Counted from the stretch's first letter, positions 34,683 through 47,450 are shown. The stretch: 64,000 nucleotides of DNA from Prunella strophiata (GCA_036583965.1 JAZBQD010000027.1:30449001-30513000), one strand, 5' to 3'. Program-made: numbers and translations. The notes: generated by a model not told the origin, from the letters alone.

Positions 34683-37077
34683 TAAAATCAGGCAGTGGTA
34701 CCATGTAAAATAATTGTTATTAATCAATAGCAAGTAGCACCAATTTGGTCCCAGAACTTCACGACCCCCAGTTTGCTCTAGATTCATTTAAAGCCTGCTA
34801 ATTAAAGAGAAATGTAGCCAGAGCAAACAGACATAACAAAGTCTCAGTGTGGACTTTGAGTCCATCTGGCTTCTAACCCAGGCTTCAAAAGGAATGGTCT
34901 GATCAAGGTCTGTGCAAGCAAGAAGGAGCCTGAAAACAGGGAAAAGCACAGACAGCATTTCCTCAGCACCTGCACTTTGCTTTTCTTGCTGGTGCTCTGC
35001 TCCATCCCTCTTGCCTCCCATTCCCAAAGGATTCCAGCACTCCCCTGGGAGCACCACTCCAGCAGGATGCTGCCTTTAGTGCTTTTTCTGACCCCTTAGT
35101 GGGGTTTCTGGTTCTGTTTGATCTGGGATGGACAAAAATTGCCACCAGGCTGAACTCAGGGCTTGACAAAGTGGTTTCCTGAGCTCTTATTTTTTCTGCA
35201 GTGAGACATCAAAAGAAGGGAGCTCTAATAAAAATTGATTTTTATTCTTAAAAGGCTTAAGGTTTTACGACATATAAATGTTATAAATGTGAATGTTTAT
35301 ATATTTCTTTTGTATTAAACACTTGTTTTAATTAAATAGAATTATTGTTTGTTTGTGTGATTGATTGATGGATTAATGAAAAGCAAAGTTGTATCACAGC
35401 AGAATTTAATACCTAGGAGACTTTTCCTACTAAATCTGCATTACTTTCTACTGCCATCAGAACTTTGGAAAGTGCTCTGTTTAATGCTCAGCTATCATCT
35501 CCCACAGAATGAGACATGTGCAATAATGGTTTTAAGGCTCAGAGCTATTGTCAATATTGAATATTATGGTGTTAAAAGCAAATTAAATTCAAAATGACAA
35601 TTTTTTCCATCCCCAAAAGGGCAAAAACAGAGCTAAGTTTTAAAACCATAAGGGCCATAAAACATGATTGAGTTAGCTCAATTAAATACTGGGCATAATT
35701 TATTTTATCAGAATGCTTTAATAATTGTGATAGGGAAATATTAGTACAGTAGCCATTCTTTTGTATTGATCTAAGGTGATTCCAGAGCATGTGTGATTCT
35801 CTGATATACTTCAGCTAACATAAAGCAAAATTTCAAATTCCATTCTAGTAATGATGTGACAATACACTGAATTGTTTGCAAAAAATACTGTTAGCTGTGT
35901 TTCCTCCATCAATCTGTATTATAATTATTGTAATCTTTATTAATAAGATGCTGAAATATTAAATGGCTTTTGTTTGACTCTTAAACACAAAATTGGCATA
36001 GCTGCTCCTACTGATATTGCCAATTCATTCCACTTGTTTTCACTTTTTGGTATAGTTCTGTTCTGTGTTTCTGGCATGTTTCCATATGCCCAGGAGTGAC
36101 CTCTCTCCTTGACTTGTGTGGGATTTACTTAAGAGAACAGAATTTCACTGGAATTATATGATCAATTATTGGTAAAACACTATCCTTGAGAATTTAAATG
36201 GACTGTAGTAATAGAGAAAGTTTCTGAGGTCAACAAGCAGAAAAATCCAATAAAATTGGATTTGTTCTTCTCTGCTGTGAAAATGTACTTTAAGTTCTTG
36301 TTACAATTTAGATCTCTTTGGTAATGTTGGTGTAACAGCAGCTTTTCCCCTCACTTCAGACTTCAAAAAGGAAAGCAAACACTATGAAAAATGGCATTAA
36401 CAATCTGGATATAAAAGAGGAATGCACAAGTGTAGTCTCCAGCATAAAATTCAAGATGACATCAGCATGCTGGTGTGTCCTGCTCAGACTCCTCTAGAAA
36501 TCCCAGACCTATTGCAGACTCCTGTGTAGCTGAAAGAAATTAAATAATAAGTAATTTTGTTATGTCACAGGGAATAAAACCCAAGTAAGTCTGGATCTCA
36601 CAAGACTTTCTTCACAATCTTCAAATCTGATAATTGTGGACTCATGTCTCATCTCTGATTTCTTTCATGGAACTTGTACTGTGTTGTTATGTCCTTAATC
36701 TCAAAGCTTCAGTATCCCTGTCTCTTAAGCTTAAATTTATTCCTTGACTTGAATTTGAGTCCTAGTTCAGTGAACCTAAAGTTCTGGTTACATAATTTGC
36801 CAGACAGTTAAAGTTATTTAGAATGTACTAAAAGGAAATGGTGACAATGAACTTAAATAAATGTGTTTAAAAGTATCTGAGTATTTATTTCAAAAAGGAG
36901 TCCTGGAGCTACAAATGCCTGCCTTGAACATGATGCTTGCAACTCAGGGCTAAACTTACAGTATCAGCCTTTCCTTCTTGGCAGGATATTTAATGTTTCT
37001 GTAATTAAATATCTTAGATATATGCAATAAAAATGATCAGGGTTACCTCAAGACAAAAAAAGAGACTCTTTTATTCC
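34683..37077. other. Unique non-coding DNA
   Basis: No gene, RNA or transposon is recognised. There is a moderately GC-rich patch at 34900-35180 and otherwise AT-rich sequence. Confidence 0.55.
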
Positions 37078-37190
37078 TAGAATCACAGAATATTCTGAGT
37101 TGGAAGGGACCAGTCAGAATCATCCAGTCCAGCTCTGCAGTGAATGGCTCATATGTGGATCAAACCCCCAACCTGCCCTGACCCATGATT
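37078..37190 (-). mobile_element. CR1-like 3' fragment (third subfamily)
   Basis: TAGAATCACAGAATATTCTG followed by AGTTGGAAGGGACCAGTCAG and ATCATCCAGTCCAGCTCTGC is the reversed terminus of a CR1 subfamily that carries ATATTCTGAGTTGG in place of ATGGTTTGGGTTGG. The homology fades after ACCCCCAACCTGCCC. Confidence 0.75.
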
Positions 37191-40044
37191 ATTGTTGCAG
37201 TAATTCACAGATTCATCCAGAGACTAAAATACACTCCCTGAATTTTGTTCCAGTCCTTGTCAGCCAGAAATAAAAGAGCACTAAATGCACCTTAAGCAGC
37301 ACTGCAGTTTGCATAGGCAGATATTGGCATAGCTCCAGTCACTTGCTGCAGGTATTTGTAATAAAGATGGATTATCAACTCCTCACATTCCTTATGTCTT
37401 CCAGGGCCCAGCTAATCCAAACAGATGCATCTGGACATTGCAATGAATTAAGCAGTAGTTTTTATTGTAAAGCCCTTAAATTAGATCCTGTAGAACAGGC
37501 CATTGAAAAAAAAAATAAGTAGTCAAAAGAGAGATTGAAACTCTAGGATACAGACACTGGAGACACTGGATTTAAGATGTTAATTTTACCCAAGAAAATA
37601 ATTAGATCTGGTCTAAGCCCAGTGTTGTTTGTGAGTCAGCTGGAATTTTATGTGTTTCCTACTTTAATTCACCTTTAGTATAATATTAAAACTATTTTAA
37701 AGGGGCAAACATCATCATATGTTTAAAACTGGTAGAGAATACTCCAACTCACTTTTTCTTGATTTTTTAAAAATTCTGGATGAAATCTTTGAATCAACAA
37801 CACTTTGACATGTCATAGGATATGAGTCCCCCTGGGAGTCCTTGAAACCCCTGTCCACGATTTTGCCTCAGCTGGGAGTTTTATTCATGTCCTTTCATCT
37901 TCAAGGGCCAAAGCCTTTGACTTCAACTTTTTAAGGTTAATATTTGCTCTGCTGTCATGCAACAGCTCATCTGCTTGGTTTCCTGTTTGCTCTAGTTGTC
38001 TGTATTTTTTTTTTTTTAATTAAAAAAAATAGTGTTTTACAGCAAATTTCTGGCTATTAAGCCACATTTCCTTCTCTGAAGGTGATGGTGAGTGTAGGGA
38101 TGGTGCCTCCTGCCATCCAAATGAAAAATGATATGAAAAGGAAGATTCTACATTTTCCATATCCTTTCCTAATAAAGAACCAAAAGGCAATGTGACCCAA
38201 AGTCAATATGAAATCTAAAAGAGAATGTAGATCCCCCCAAACAGATGTACCAGAGCCCTGCCTCCCACCTAGCTATAATAATATTGCACACACATGGTTC
38301 TGATCTATCAAAAACTTCCCTTTAAGTGGTGCTATTACTTCCTAAATAAATAGAACCTAGATAAAAAATGGTTTGTATGCATTCCTTGAATGGCCTTCAC
38401 CCATTTCATGGATACTTGCACTACAAAAAGAAAAAGCATCACACAAGCTCAATAATAGAGGCATAAAATTCAGAAATTACTAAATTACATTCTTTTTTAT
38501 ATCTTAGATTATATCTCATATCTGAATACTTAGACTGTGATTCCATTTTAGCAAAAAACAATATTGAGCTGGATGAAATTAGGGAAACTGCTGCCTCTCA
38601 AAACAGTGGGTATTTCTGTGAAGGTTTTTTTGGTTGAGTTGGCAATTTCAGATAACAGTCTTGGTAATGAAAATGTTGAAATAACTTTAACAGCCCAAAT
38701 GGCACCACTGCAATAAACTGCAGCATAAAAATTCAAACTCTGTTAGAGCATATAAGCTTGGCTTAAATAGAGCAAAGCCTTACTTAAGTATCATCTTTTT
38801 TATTTGTTTGGATTCAGCATATTTTGCAAACAGAAATGTGAGCTAATATAAAAAGAAGTAATGATTGCTGGGAGCTGAGTCCTTCCCTTTCTTTATATTA
38901 AAAATAGACTGTGAAATGGAGCATTGCCTCAAAAACACCTCCAAGCAATAGAGGAATAATACAGCCACCCATAAAGCAACACATTATCAGAATCAGCTCC
39001 TTTAATGGCTTCATTTTCTTCTTCCCTAAGTCTCCCCCATAATGAGATCTAACAGAGTCAATTCATTCACCATGAACCAAAATATTGGTATCTGCTTTAA
39101 CTTTTTTTTAGGTACTTTTGCCTACTTTATTTTCTTAAAGTAAAATAGGAAAAAACCCTCAAGCAAACAAACAAACAAAAAAAAGCCCACTCCAAAAACT
39201 AACAACTACAAACAGACATAAAGATTTTTTTTTTTTCTCAAAGGCACAGCTCTGCTTTACATCCTGGCTGTGACCAACAAAGCCATCAGCACAGGAAAAT
39301 GGTCTCATTCAGATGGCAAAGGGCACTTCAGGGACTTCTGCATCCAAGATGAGTCTGTAATAACAGAGTTCCTAAAAAAAATTGTAGCTGGCAAATCCTT
39401 ACTCTGAGCTATGATATTTCAAACTCATCTGCATCATAATCCAGCTTTCCTCCTGGTTTGTGTTGTGATACTTCATATTTTCACAAAATCTTTTTGGTAA
39501 TCAAAAAAAAGATTCTTCAGTAAATCCCATGCATTGTGACTTAGTGAGACAGAAATTACTCATCATTAGCACATCACACTGGCTGTGCTGCAGTTCATAT
39601 AAACTTCACATCACAGGTTTAATATCATGTCTGTTAATTACAGAGAGACAGAGGCACAGAGAGAGAGGGATAAAGCATGAGATGGGGAGGAAATGAGAGA
39701 GGAAAAAGCTGCCACTGGGTTTTTATGTCAGATGAGGAGCCATTTGTGGTGTAACATCACAAAAATCTGGAGCCACATGGGGCTTGTGAAACAGGAAAGG
39801 AAAGGGAGGTTGAAGGACCATTTTTAAACTTTCTTCTGTTTTCCCTGATGTGATGAAATTGCTGGGGTGTGTGTGAGCACTTCAATGTCCTGTTTGAGCT
39901 TAACCAACATTCCTGCACCTCAGTGGCAACATTTCCCTCTCCTTTTCAGTCCCTGAATGCAGCACAGGCTCTGTCCAACACAGAAGTGCTGACCAACCTT
40001 ACAGGAACTTTGTACAGCCACACAATTCACCAGTGCAGCACTGA
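37191..40044. other. AT-rich unique non-coding DNA
   Basis: No gene is supported. A T run meeting an A run (38003-38029) forms a short hairpin-capable sequence. A CAAA array lies at 39164-39182 and a T run at 39227-39237. GAGAGACAGAGGCACAGAGA-type purine repeats occur at 39644-39668. Confidence 0.5.
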
Positions 40045-40170
40045 ATGTTGGACTTGATGGTGTTGGAGGGCTTTTCCAACCTCAGTGATTTCATGATTCT
40101 GTGTATTCCATTTCAATTCCTTGTATTCCTGTGTCTTCAATTTCTGTGATTCCATGATTCTGTGTATTCA
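40045..40170 (+). mobile_element. CR1 3' end with drifted, extended tail
   Basis: ATGTTGGACTTGATGGTGTT, GGAGGGCTTTTCCAACCTCA then GTGATTTCATGATTCTGTG is the forward terminus of the second CR1 subfamily. It is followed by some 60 bases built from TGTATTCC, TTCAATTCC, TGTATTCCTGTG and GATTCCATGATTCTGTG. These read as diverged copies of the normal ATTCTGTG octamer, giving an unusually long, decayed tail. Confidence 0.75.
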
Positions 40171-40331
40171 GGGATACATCCATCTTGTGAACCACCAACA
40201 GTGCCTGAGGGTTTACTGAAGAGGGGACACAGCTCTAAATGTTGCCCTTCTTTAGGGATAAATTCATCCAGCAGCCAAATTATTCATGGAACTGAAAAAG
40301 TACCAGCTCTAGTGACAGACCTTTAAGTATC

Positions 40332-40504
40332 TGTGCCCAGAGAAGATGTGGCTGCCCCTGGATCCCTGGAAGTGTCCAAGGCCAGGCTGGATGGGGCTTG
40401 GAGCCACCTGGGCTAGTGGAAGGTGTCCCTGCCCACGGCAGGGGGTGGAATGGGATAATCCTTAAAATCCCTTCCAACCCAAACCATTCTGAGTTTTTGA
40501 TTCC
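40332..40504 (+). mobile_element. CR1 LINE 3' fragment
   Basis: TGCCCAGAGAAGATGTGGCT, GATCCCTGGAAGTGTCCAAG, GCTGGATGGGGCTTGGAG, GTCCCTGCCCACGGCAGGGG and CCCTTCCAACCCAAACCATT follow in the expected forward order, with a degraded tail. It is truncated at the CCCAGAGAAG block. Confidence 0.95.
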
Positions 40505-41142
40505 ATGCAGAAAGAGAGAAAAGCCTAAAAGGAGATGAGAACAGCTCACATTGTTGGATGGAGATAAGAATAGCTGACATGTGCATGCAGATCTCTCTGT
40601 GGAGAATGCTCCTGCCTTTTCAAGGACTCTGAAGGTAAAGCTGAGGGCCAGGAAAACTGAGGGAGGAGGAACTCACACAGAGGATAAAGGAGCAGTGAAT
40701 AAAAGCAATGTAGAAAAAAAAAAAACAAACCCAACTTTTAATGGAAAAGGCAGGAAACTTAAAGTTTCTGAGTAGTTTTAAGGGTACTTAAGGCTATGAG
40801 AAAATGTATTCTGTCCTGCTTTTTAATCTGTCTTTGATAAAACAGTAGATTACTCCCCTCAGGCACATACTTCACCCCAGTATATCCTGATAGCCATTAG
40901 CAGGTCGTGTATCTTGTTTGACTGTCAACATTCTGGAAGAAACATTTGTGAAGGCTTTGCAGGCATTAATGAAACAGCAGAATATATCTGCACAGAGCCT
41001 GGTAAATAGACACAAGAAGTTTCTTTCCAATGCAAACTGAGAAGCAGAATTTAAAGCAAAATATCTAGTATTTCCAATCTCTTTATATCTACAGTCTGGG
41101 GCTGTAGATATAAAGGGTAAACATCAGGCTGAGAAAATGCAG
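40505..41142. other. Unique non-coding DNA
   Basis: Nothing is recognised apart from a 12-base A run near 40714. Confidence 0.5.
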
Positions 41143-41270
41143 CACAGAATCCCAAATGGTTTGGGTTGAGAGGGACCTTAAAACCCACAGAGTGCCACCC
41201 AGAGTGGCACCTTCCACTAGCCCAGGTTGCTCCAAGCCCTGTCCAGCCTGGCCTTGGACATCATTTGTGC
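41143..41270 (-). mobile_element. CR1 LINE 3' fragment
   Basis: CACAGAATCCCAAATGGTTT, GGGACCTTAAAACCCACAG, a modified segment where the CCATGGGCAGGGACA block should be (GAGTGCCACCCAGAGTGGCA), then CCTTCCACTAGCCCAGGTTG and CCTGGCCTTGGACATC. The altered segment is itself a small inverted repeat. Confidence 0.9.
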
Positions 41271-41733
41271 TCTGCTCTTCTTCCCTGTGTGTCATGGGAC
41301 TGCATTCCCCTCTGGGAGGACTGTGCTTGCCTCAGCTCCCAGCTGGAGACACCAACTCCAAAGCAAGGGCTAAACTGCCTGAATAGCTCCTTCAACCACT
41401 GTGTGAATGGCAGGTTATTTATTTGCTTCCATTCCCATCATTAATAGTAAGCTGGGAATTCCTGTGTTTGACTTTATGATCACATTCAGTTGGAATTTTT
41501 TGCAGCTGAGATCTAGGATTGAATATCTGCTCATAGTTCTGTCAAGCTTTGCTTTACGCATCTCATTTTTGTTCTTTTCCAGAGTCATAATGAAAAAAAT
41601 CATAATATCATGAACTAGTTATATGCAGGGGAATAAGGAATAATGGGATTAACTAAATCAAAACGTTAGATTTATGCAAGTACAGAGACTTCTAACTTTT
41701 CATTGTTTATTCATTGTAAGAAACAGTGAATTT

Positions 41734-41798
41734 CATGGAATCACAGACTGGTTTGGATTGGAAGAGACACTGAAGATATCTATTTCCCATGGGCACAG
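41734..41798 (-). mobile_element. CR1 3' tail fragment
   Basis: CATGGAATCACAGACTGGTT, TGGATTGGAAGAGACACTGA and CCCATGGGCAC represent a diverged reversed CR1 terminus of about 65 bases. It lies about 460 bases from another minus-strand copy. Confidence 0.75.
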
Positions 41799-42100
41799 AA
41801 AATATCTGCTTTATGAATTAAACATTTCTCCAAATCTAACAAATCATCTCAGCCCAGTGATACCTGGACACTTTTAGCTACAGCTTTGCATTTCCCAAGT
41901 GCTGCAAGAGCTTTAACAACATCCTGTTCGCACAGCCAGGGTGGTAAAGCTGCCCTGAGCTGCTTATCTAGATTGTAGCTCTCACTCCAGTTTTACCAGT
42001 TTCTTAACTGATGTCTTTTTGCCAGACTGTGCCCTAAAGGATGGGAAAGGATGTATGCACAAAGTGCTTCCAAAGGGGAATTATGAAAAACACAGGGCAA

Positions 42101-42152
42101 AACAGCCAAGGGGGCAGATAAACCTAAACAGCCAAGGGAGCTGATAAACCTA
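42101..42152. repeat. 26-bp tandem duplication
   Basis: AACAGCCAAGGGGGCAGATA plus AACCTA (42101-42126) is repeated at 42127-42152 with small changes (GGGGGCAG to GGGAGCTG). Confidence 0.88.
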
Positions 42153-43734
42153 GAGCTCATCTCTGCAAGGCCTGGGCAGCTCCAAATCTCTGCTCACTCT
42201 TGCCAGGTTTATGTTTATTGCTATTATTTTAAAGGTATTGAGGGAGTCCAGGAGAAAAGGAGAAATGTCATATTATACACATAGACTGAGGGTAATTTTT
42301 TTTGCCAATGGCTCTTAAATAACACAGCATAAACCCATTAATCCCATTCTCATTTTATCTTAAGTGCTAACTGCTTAACTGAGATTGATCCCTCTCAGGT
42401 AAAGATAATGGCCAGGGGATTTCAAGTAGAAAAACCCCCTATTACAGTAAATTAAATTTGTATAGCTGGACATTAATGGGTTATTTTATTAGACTAAGCA
42501 CAGCAGATATTTAGTCCACTTTCTGAAATATATTATTATGCAGTCACTGGTTATATCCATGGCAGGAATATTCCCACAGGAGGTGCATTACCAATGGAAT
42601 TCAGACCAGGATCTCTCCTCCTTCTTGTGCAATGGCTGAAGGAAACAGAAGCTGCCACCTGAACACTCCTTCAGATGAAAAGAGCTCTGAATTATTACCC
42701 AAATTTTAATTAATTATGTTATTAATTAAGTACTGATCCTACATGCAGGCAAGCATAGCTCTTCTCTGAAAGCTTCACTTTGTTGTTTTAAGTATAACAA
42801 CTTCTACTTTCCTTGTTTCACTGATTAATTCCAGTCCACCTCTTCTCTTCTGGGAAGGGACAACAAAAATTGTGTGTCTGGCTGTGTTGTGCCTTTGTCT
42901 GTCCCTGGTCCCTGTCTGTGTTTAGGGTGTAAAGACAACGTGTGATTAAAAGTAATATTACAATAAAATTACATTAATAACATTAATTAACATTAATGAA
43001 GTTACAAATGGACAGACAGCACCTCTGTCAGGTTGCAAGCTTTGGCAGCTCCAGCATTTCCTCACTCGCCTTCCAGACATTCTGGAGGGGAAGAAAAGGG
43101 AAAGGATGCAATGGCACCATTGGTCTCCTTCAGTAGGTGGCATCCCCTTAATTTCCCTAACTCATTTCCTGTGTTTTAAACACAGGTGATTTTAAACTGC
43201 AATAGAAACCAGATGTTTACCATGCCTAGAAATTCACCTCTCTGTGCTCTGAGATGTGTGTTTATCTTGAGAGCACGGCTTATATTTTTATCCAGTTCTG
43301 CCAAACTGTCACCAAAAAAAATCCTGTGAAATGTTGACTTATAATATGTTTTCATGCTCACCCAGCTCCCTGTTTTTCATACAGGCTGACCAGAATTTCA
43401 GTGAGGATTTAAGGATTTGAGGTTATTTTACATAAAGCTGTAATTATAAATTGCAGCAGAAAGTCAGGATTTTCAGACAAAGGAAATACAGAAGCTGGAA
43501 TGCAATGCAGGCAAAGCCAGAGATAAGTCTGTGCAGAGTTGACAAAAGGCAGACAAGGATGGAGCTTGTTGCAGTTCCCTCTGTCAAGGGAAGTGTGACC
43601 CTAATAAACACCAGGAGTGCAATTCCTGACAGAAACAGAAAAAAAATTATCTTCTGTACAAGGCAGACATTAGTAATCTCCATCATGAATTCTAATCTGG
43701 CTACTAATTTTCAGGGATCAGCTGAAAATTACTG

Positions 43735-43815
43735 ATTATTTTATTTTATTTATTTTTATTTTATTGTTATTTAATATTAGTTAATTTATTATTATTATTT
43801 TTATTATTTAAATTA
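43735..43815. repeat. A/T-only low-complexity block
   Basis: About 80 bases contain TTTTATTTTATTTATTTTTA and TTATTATTATTATTTTTATT words with almost no C, and a single G in each of two short words. The TTTTA units resemble the motif of the giant array at 59378 but are few and irregular. Confidence 0.85.
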
Positions 43816-45142
43816 CAAATTACTGATGTAGATGGCTTAATTTGTAGGCTTCTCCTAGCAGAAGTATGTGATTGGGAGCAAAGATTACCCTATAAACCCG
43901 TCAAAGGAGAAATATCATAGATGAAGAATAGGTATAAGCAAAATGCTGCCACAGTTAAACAGGTGAATTGATAAGTTTTAAATATATTTAGAGTGGAGCT
44001 AAATAAAGGATTTTTACTACCTTGAGAAGGATTTTAAAGAACCTTTCAGCATATAATACATTTTGGAAGTATATACAGTGTTCTGTTAATTTGGGGGAGG
44101 TCTGTAGGATCTGATGTGGTAACCAAGTCAGTTTCTGAGAAGGCATCTGCTTTGCCTATTCTTTTAAAAAATGAGAAAAAAGCTTGATTATGTTCAATGC
44201 GATATTTGGTTTTAGCAGCTTTCTTTGTGTAAAAGACATTAACCAGATGCAGCAAAGTCCTAAGATTATTTTTTCAATAGCATTTTTTCCAAGTTCTATA
44301 CAGTGTATGTTGAATTATTTCTGACTGTTTTTCTAATCTTTAGTTTTACTTAGGCCATGCCTTCAAGACTTCTTGTTCATTGAATTTCCTCACATCTCAG
44401 AGGACTGAAAATCCTGTGGTGAGCGTTACTTACATGAAGAACAAAAAGAGGCTTTCACAAAATCTTGTGATAAGTCACATTGACAAGACCATGTAACTCC
44501 AGGGATGATTTTCATCATGAGCAATGATATTTTGTAAATGTGTGAGCAGAATTACCACTGGTGGTATTAAAAACGGTATAAGCAACACAGTGGTCCTTCA
44601 CATTATTTCTTAGTGACAGTTTTTGAAATATCTATTTTTAATATCAGTATACAGAAGCTTTTAAAAAAAAAATTCCATTATTAAAAGTTTCATTTCCTTA
44701 AGCTAATTTTTTTCCTCACTTCCTCAAGCATTCCTATGTTAGTCATTCATTACATGTACTTTTTGCTTGCATATGTTCTCTGAGTTCATTAAAAATACAA
44801 AGAAAAACGAATGGCCACACTTCTCTGTAATTACATTTCTCTAGAAGTGCAAAATAATTGTAACTGCTTCATGACCAGCAGCCTTTCCTCATTCTGCTGA
44901 TCCTTTTTGTCCTCCCTCCTTTCTAGTTTATCACATTCCTTTCCTCTGCACCACATTTGATCCCTTCTTTTTCTGCCTTTTGCTGTTCCACTAAATATAT
45001 TTTCTGCATTCCCACCACCCCTTAATGCATCCCATAAATTTTTTCACCCAATCCATCCAACATCTCATGGCAAGGTCACTCTTTTCCATGATAATTTTGT
45101 TTTTTCCCTTCTTACCAGCCACAGAGGTCTGTCTGACCTCCT

Positions 45143-45257
45143 CCAAGATGGGTGTGGAGCAACCTAGTCTGGTGGAATGTGTCCCTGCCCATGGCAGGGG
45201 GTGGGACTGGGTGGGCTTTAAGGTCTTTCCAGCCCAAATCATTCTGGGATTCTCAGA
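45143..45257 (+). mobile_element. CR1 LINE 3' fragment
   Basis: GTGTGGAGCAACCTAGTCTG, GTGTCCCTGCCCATGGCAGG, GGGCTTTAAGGTCTTTCCAG and CCCAAATCATTCTGGGATTC read forward to the CR1 end. A second group of tail-like octamers (ATTCTGGGATTCTGGGATTT) reappears at 45322-45341 after about 60 unrelated bases. Confidence 0.93.
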
Positions 45258-45636
45258 TTATTTATTTTCTTTCCCTCCTTTTCCAACTTCTGCTGTATCA
45301 GCACAACTTCCAGGACCCACATAATTCTGGGATTCTGGGATTTTGTGAAGATGCTGAGAGGTCCCTTCCACTACCCATCCATCAGGGATCTGAGGTAGGG
45401 CTCAGATATCCAATATTTTCTCCATCGTTCTCCTGTTAGAGTTTGTCCACGTAAATGTCATTTATTCCCTGCTTTGCCTCTTGTTTTTACACTGGAAAGC
45501 TGCTCACCAGATATCTTCATAAGCCAGCTATCTTTTCCTTCCAAATACCCACATGTCCTTTCACCTTCCGCTTCTCTTTTACCTTCTTCATGTCTCACAC
45601 AGCCTTAAAAAGATGACAGATTTGAAAAATGGGAAA
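45258..45636. other. Pyrimidine-leaning non-coding spacer
   Basis: Apart from the isolated tail-like octamers at 45322-45341, no feature is recognised. The sequence is C/T-biased on this strand. Confidence 0.5.
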
Positions 45637-45796
45637 TGTTGTGGACTCCCTGTGCCTGGAAATGTCCAAGGCCAGGTTGGATGAGGCTTGGAGCAGCCTG
45701 GGCTAGTGGAAGGTGTCCCTGCCCACGACAGGAGTGGCACTGGATGGGCTTTAAGGTCCCTTCCAACCCAAACCATTCTGGTACTCTGGGACTCCA
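45637..45796 (+). mobile_element. CR1 LINE 3' fragment
   Basis: TGCCTGGAAATGTCCAAGGC, AGGTTGGATGAGGCTTGGAG, GGCTAGTGGAAGGTGTCCCT, GGGCTTTAAGGTCCCTTCC and CCCAAACCATTCTGG, with tail ACTCTGGGACTCC. It has the same orientation as the copy 380 bases upstream but a different truncation point, so it is a separate insertion. Confidence 0.95.
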
Positions 45797-46628
45797 TGAA
45801 AGCAAAGTCCTGGATACTGTCACAGAATCCAAGTTTTTCAACGAGAGCCTGAAAATCTGACCTCCTGAAGAATTCTGCATTTTGTCACCAACTAACCCTA
45901 CATCATCTTTTGCCACCAGGCTGCCCAGTGACGCTTTTAGAACACACTTGTTTTCCTAAAGTGTCACTTCTGTGAGACAGGAAATGAATCCAGAATTAGG
46001 CTGGCCTAATTCCACAAATCTCTTTTTGCCAACAAACCACTCATTTAAGAAGAGTTGCAATTAGGAGCACTTAAGAGCTTTCATGATTAGGGATTCTGTT
46101 TGAAAATTCAGTGTAAGCTCATTATGCTGCTGTATATCATTACATTTCTAGGCAGAAGAGGGGACATTGTGTGCAAGTTGTTGTACAATTGGCTAATCCA
46201 GCCTCATTCACCACAAGAAGCATCATTTGCTCAAGAGAATAATCACTTTTACAGCTGGCATGTCCATGAGTCAAAAGTACCTTTTGGTTCCATCCAGTGA
46301 ATCTGTAGGAGCAGCAGAAGGCAATCTTTCTTCTGGAGAGGGCTGACTATGAAGTGACCAGCCCTGCTGGTGAATCAGTGGAGGAAAAAAATTAATAAAG
46401 TGGATAAAAAGAGGCTAAAAAGTGGATAAAAGTGATGGTGGACAGCTCCTTTCAAAATGCAGCAGCAGTGAAAAAAATCATTGACATTCCCAATTTAAGA
46501 ATGAGTTAAACAGTTCTTAACATTCATTTTAAGGTCACCAAGTGACCAAGCCAACCCAGAAATGAGGAAATGAGGTTAATAACAGTTACATGGCAGCACC
46601 AAGGCTGGTGACTGCAGATTTAGCTCTG

Positions 46629-46692
46629 AGGTAAAAGAATTATTACTCATATTCTTCTGAAGGTAAAAGAATTATTACTCATATTCTTCTGA
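46629..46692. repeat. Perfect 32-bp tandem duplication
   Basis: The unit beginning AGGTAAAAGAATTATTACTC and ending TTCTTCTGA occupies 46629-46660 and, with no mismatch, 46661-46692. Perfect identity points to a recent event or to an assembly stutter. Confidence 0.95.
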
Positions 46693-47339
46693 ATATTTAC
46701 TTGCTACTTGGCATCATCTGCTCTCTTTTCCCCACTTTCCATTCCACAGCCTCCATTTTCCATTTGCTCCTGAAGATTCTGCCTTTTTTTTTTTTCCTTT
46801 ATTTTTAAGCAAGATATTTTTTCCTAAATGTGTTCCACCTTTTGTCTACACAAACAATTGTCTCTTTGTGTTTGGAATCTTCTCTGCACACAGCTAAACA
46901 TAATTCTCAGATATAAAAATAATTCTCAGATGAACTTGCACAAATTACAGCAGAAAACCTTTAAAAAGTATTGGTACCATCATTACTGACCAGTTTTGTG
47001 AGGTACTTTAAAACTCTTCATTTAAGTAAACAGCTCTGTTCTTTTTTCTTTTTTTTTTCCGTTCTTCTAAAGCAAGTGAAATGAAGTAGGACATGGGGAG
47101 GATTGTTTGATATTTGCCTTCCTACAAGCTGACACAAAAGTACAAAATATTGACAGATAATATCAGGAGAGTCTGGTGTTTGACTGAACTGAGTCTCTGG
47201 GTACATATTTTGCTAAGAGAAGAGCAGCTAATGGTTGAATACAGTGTTTCATCTATTTTAAGACCACTGGGATGTCTGCATCTACAGATATTCTATAAAA
47301 TGTTGAGTTTGCTCCCCAGCAGCAGCCCATGATTGCTGC

Positions 47340-47450
47340 ATTGGGGCAGTAGGAACATGTATGAAGCTGAATGTAAATTGCTCATTAGCATTTGCAAATT
47401 ATCTCTGCTTGTGATCTTTCATCTTTTGCATGTTGAATATTTTCTCAGTA
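47340..47450. promoter_or_regulatory. Candidate conserved non-coding element
   Basis: Non-repetitive block with AATTGCTCATTAGCATTTGC followed by AAATTATC: a homeodomain-type CATTAG core directly beside an octamer-like ATTTGCAAAT (47391-47400 region). TTTTGCAT follows 30 bases on. Adjacent POU/homeodomain sites are a common enhancer layout, but nothing here proves conservation. Confidence 0.2.

Larger units (their letters stand above)
41799..45142. other. AT-rich unique non-coding DNA
   Basis: No gene is supported. A 26-bp tandem duplication at 42101-42152 and an A/T-only block at 43735-43815 are listed separately. ATTAATAACATTAATTAACA words occur around 42970-43000. Confidence 0.5.

Noticed and set aside
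34368..34704. Open frames of about 100 codons on both strands, rich in Lys-Glu-Gly-Arg or Pro-Ser-Phe-Leu
   Set aside because: Direct translation of the (GGAA)n microsatellite, which has no stop codons in these frames.
38003..38029. T-run/A-run hairpin considered as a transcription terminator
   Set aside because: The sequence is eukaryotic, where such terminators do not apply, and the hairpin is a simple low-complexity palindrome.
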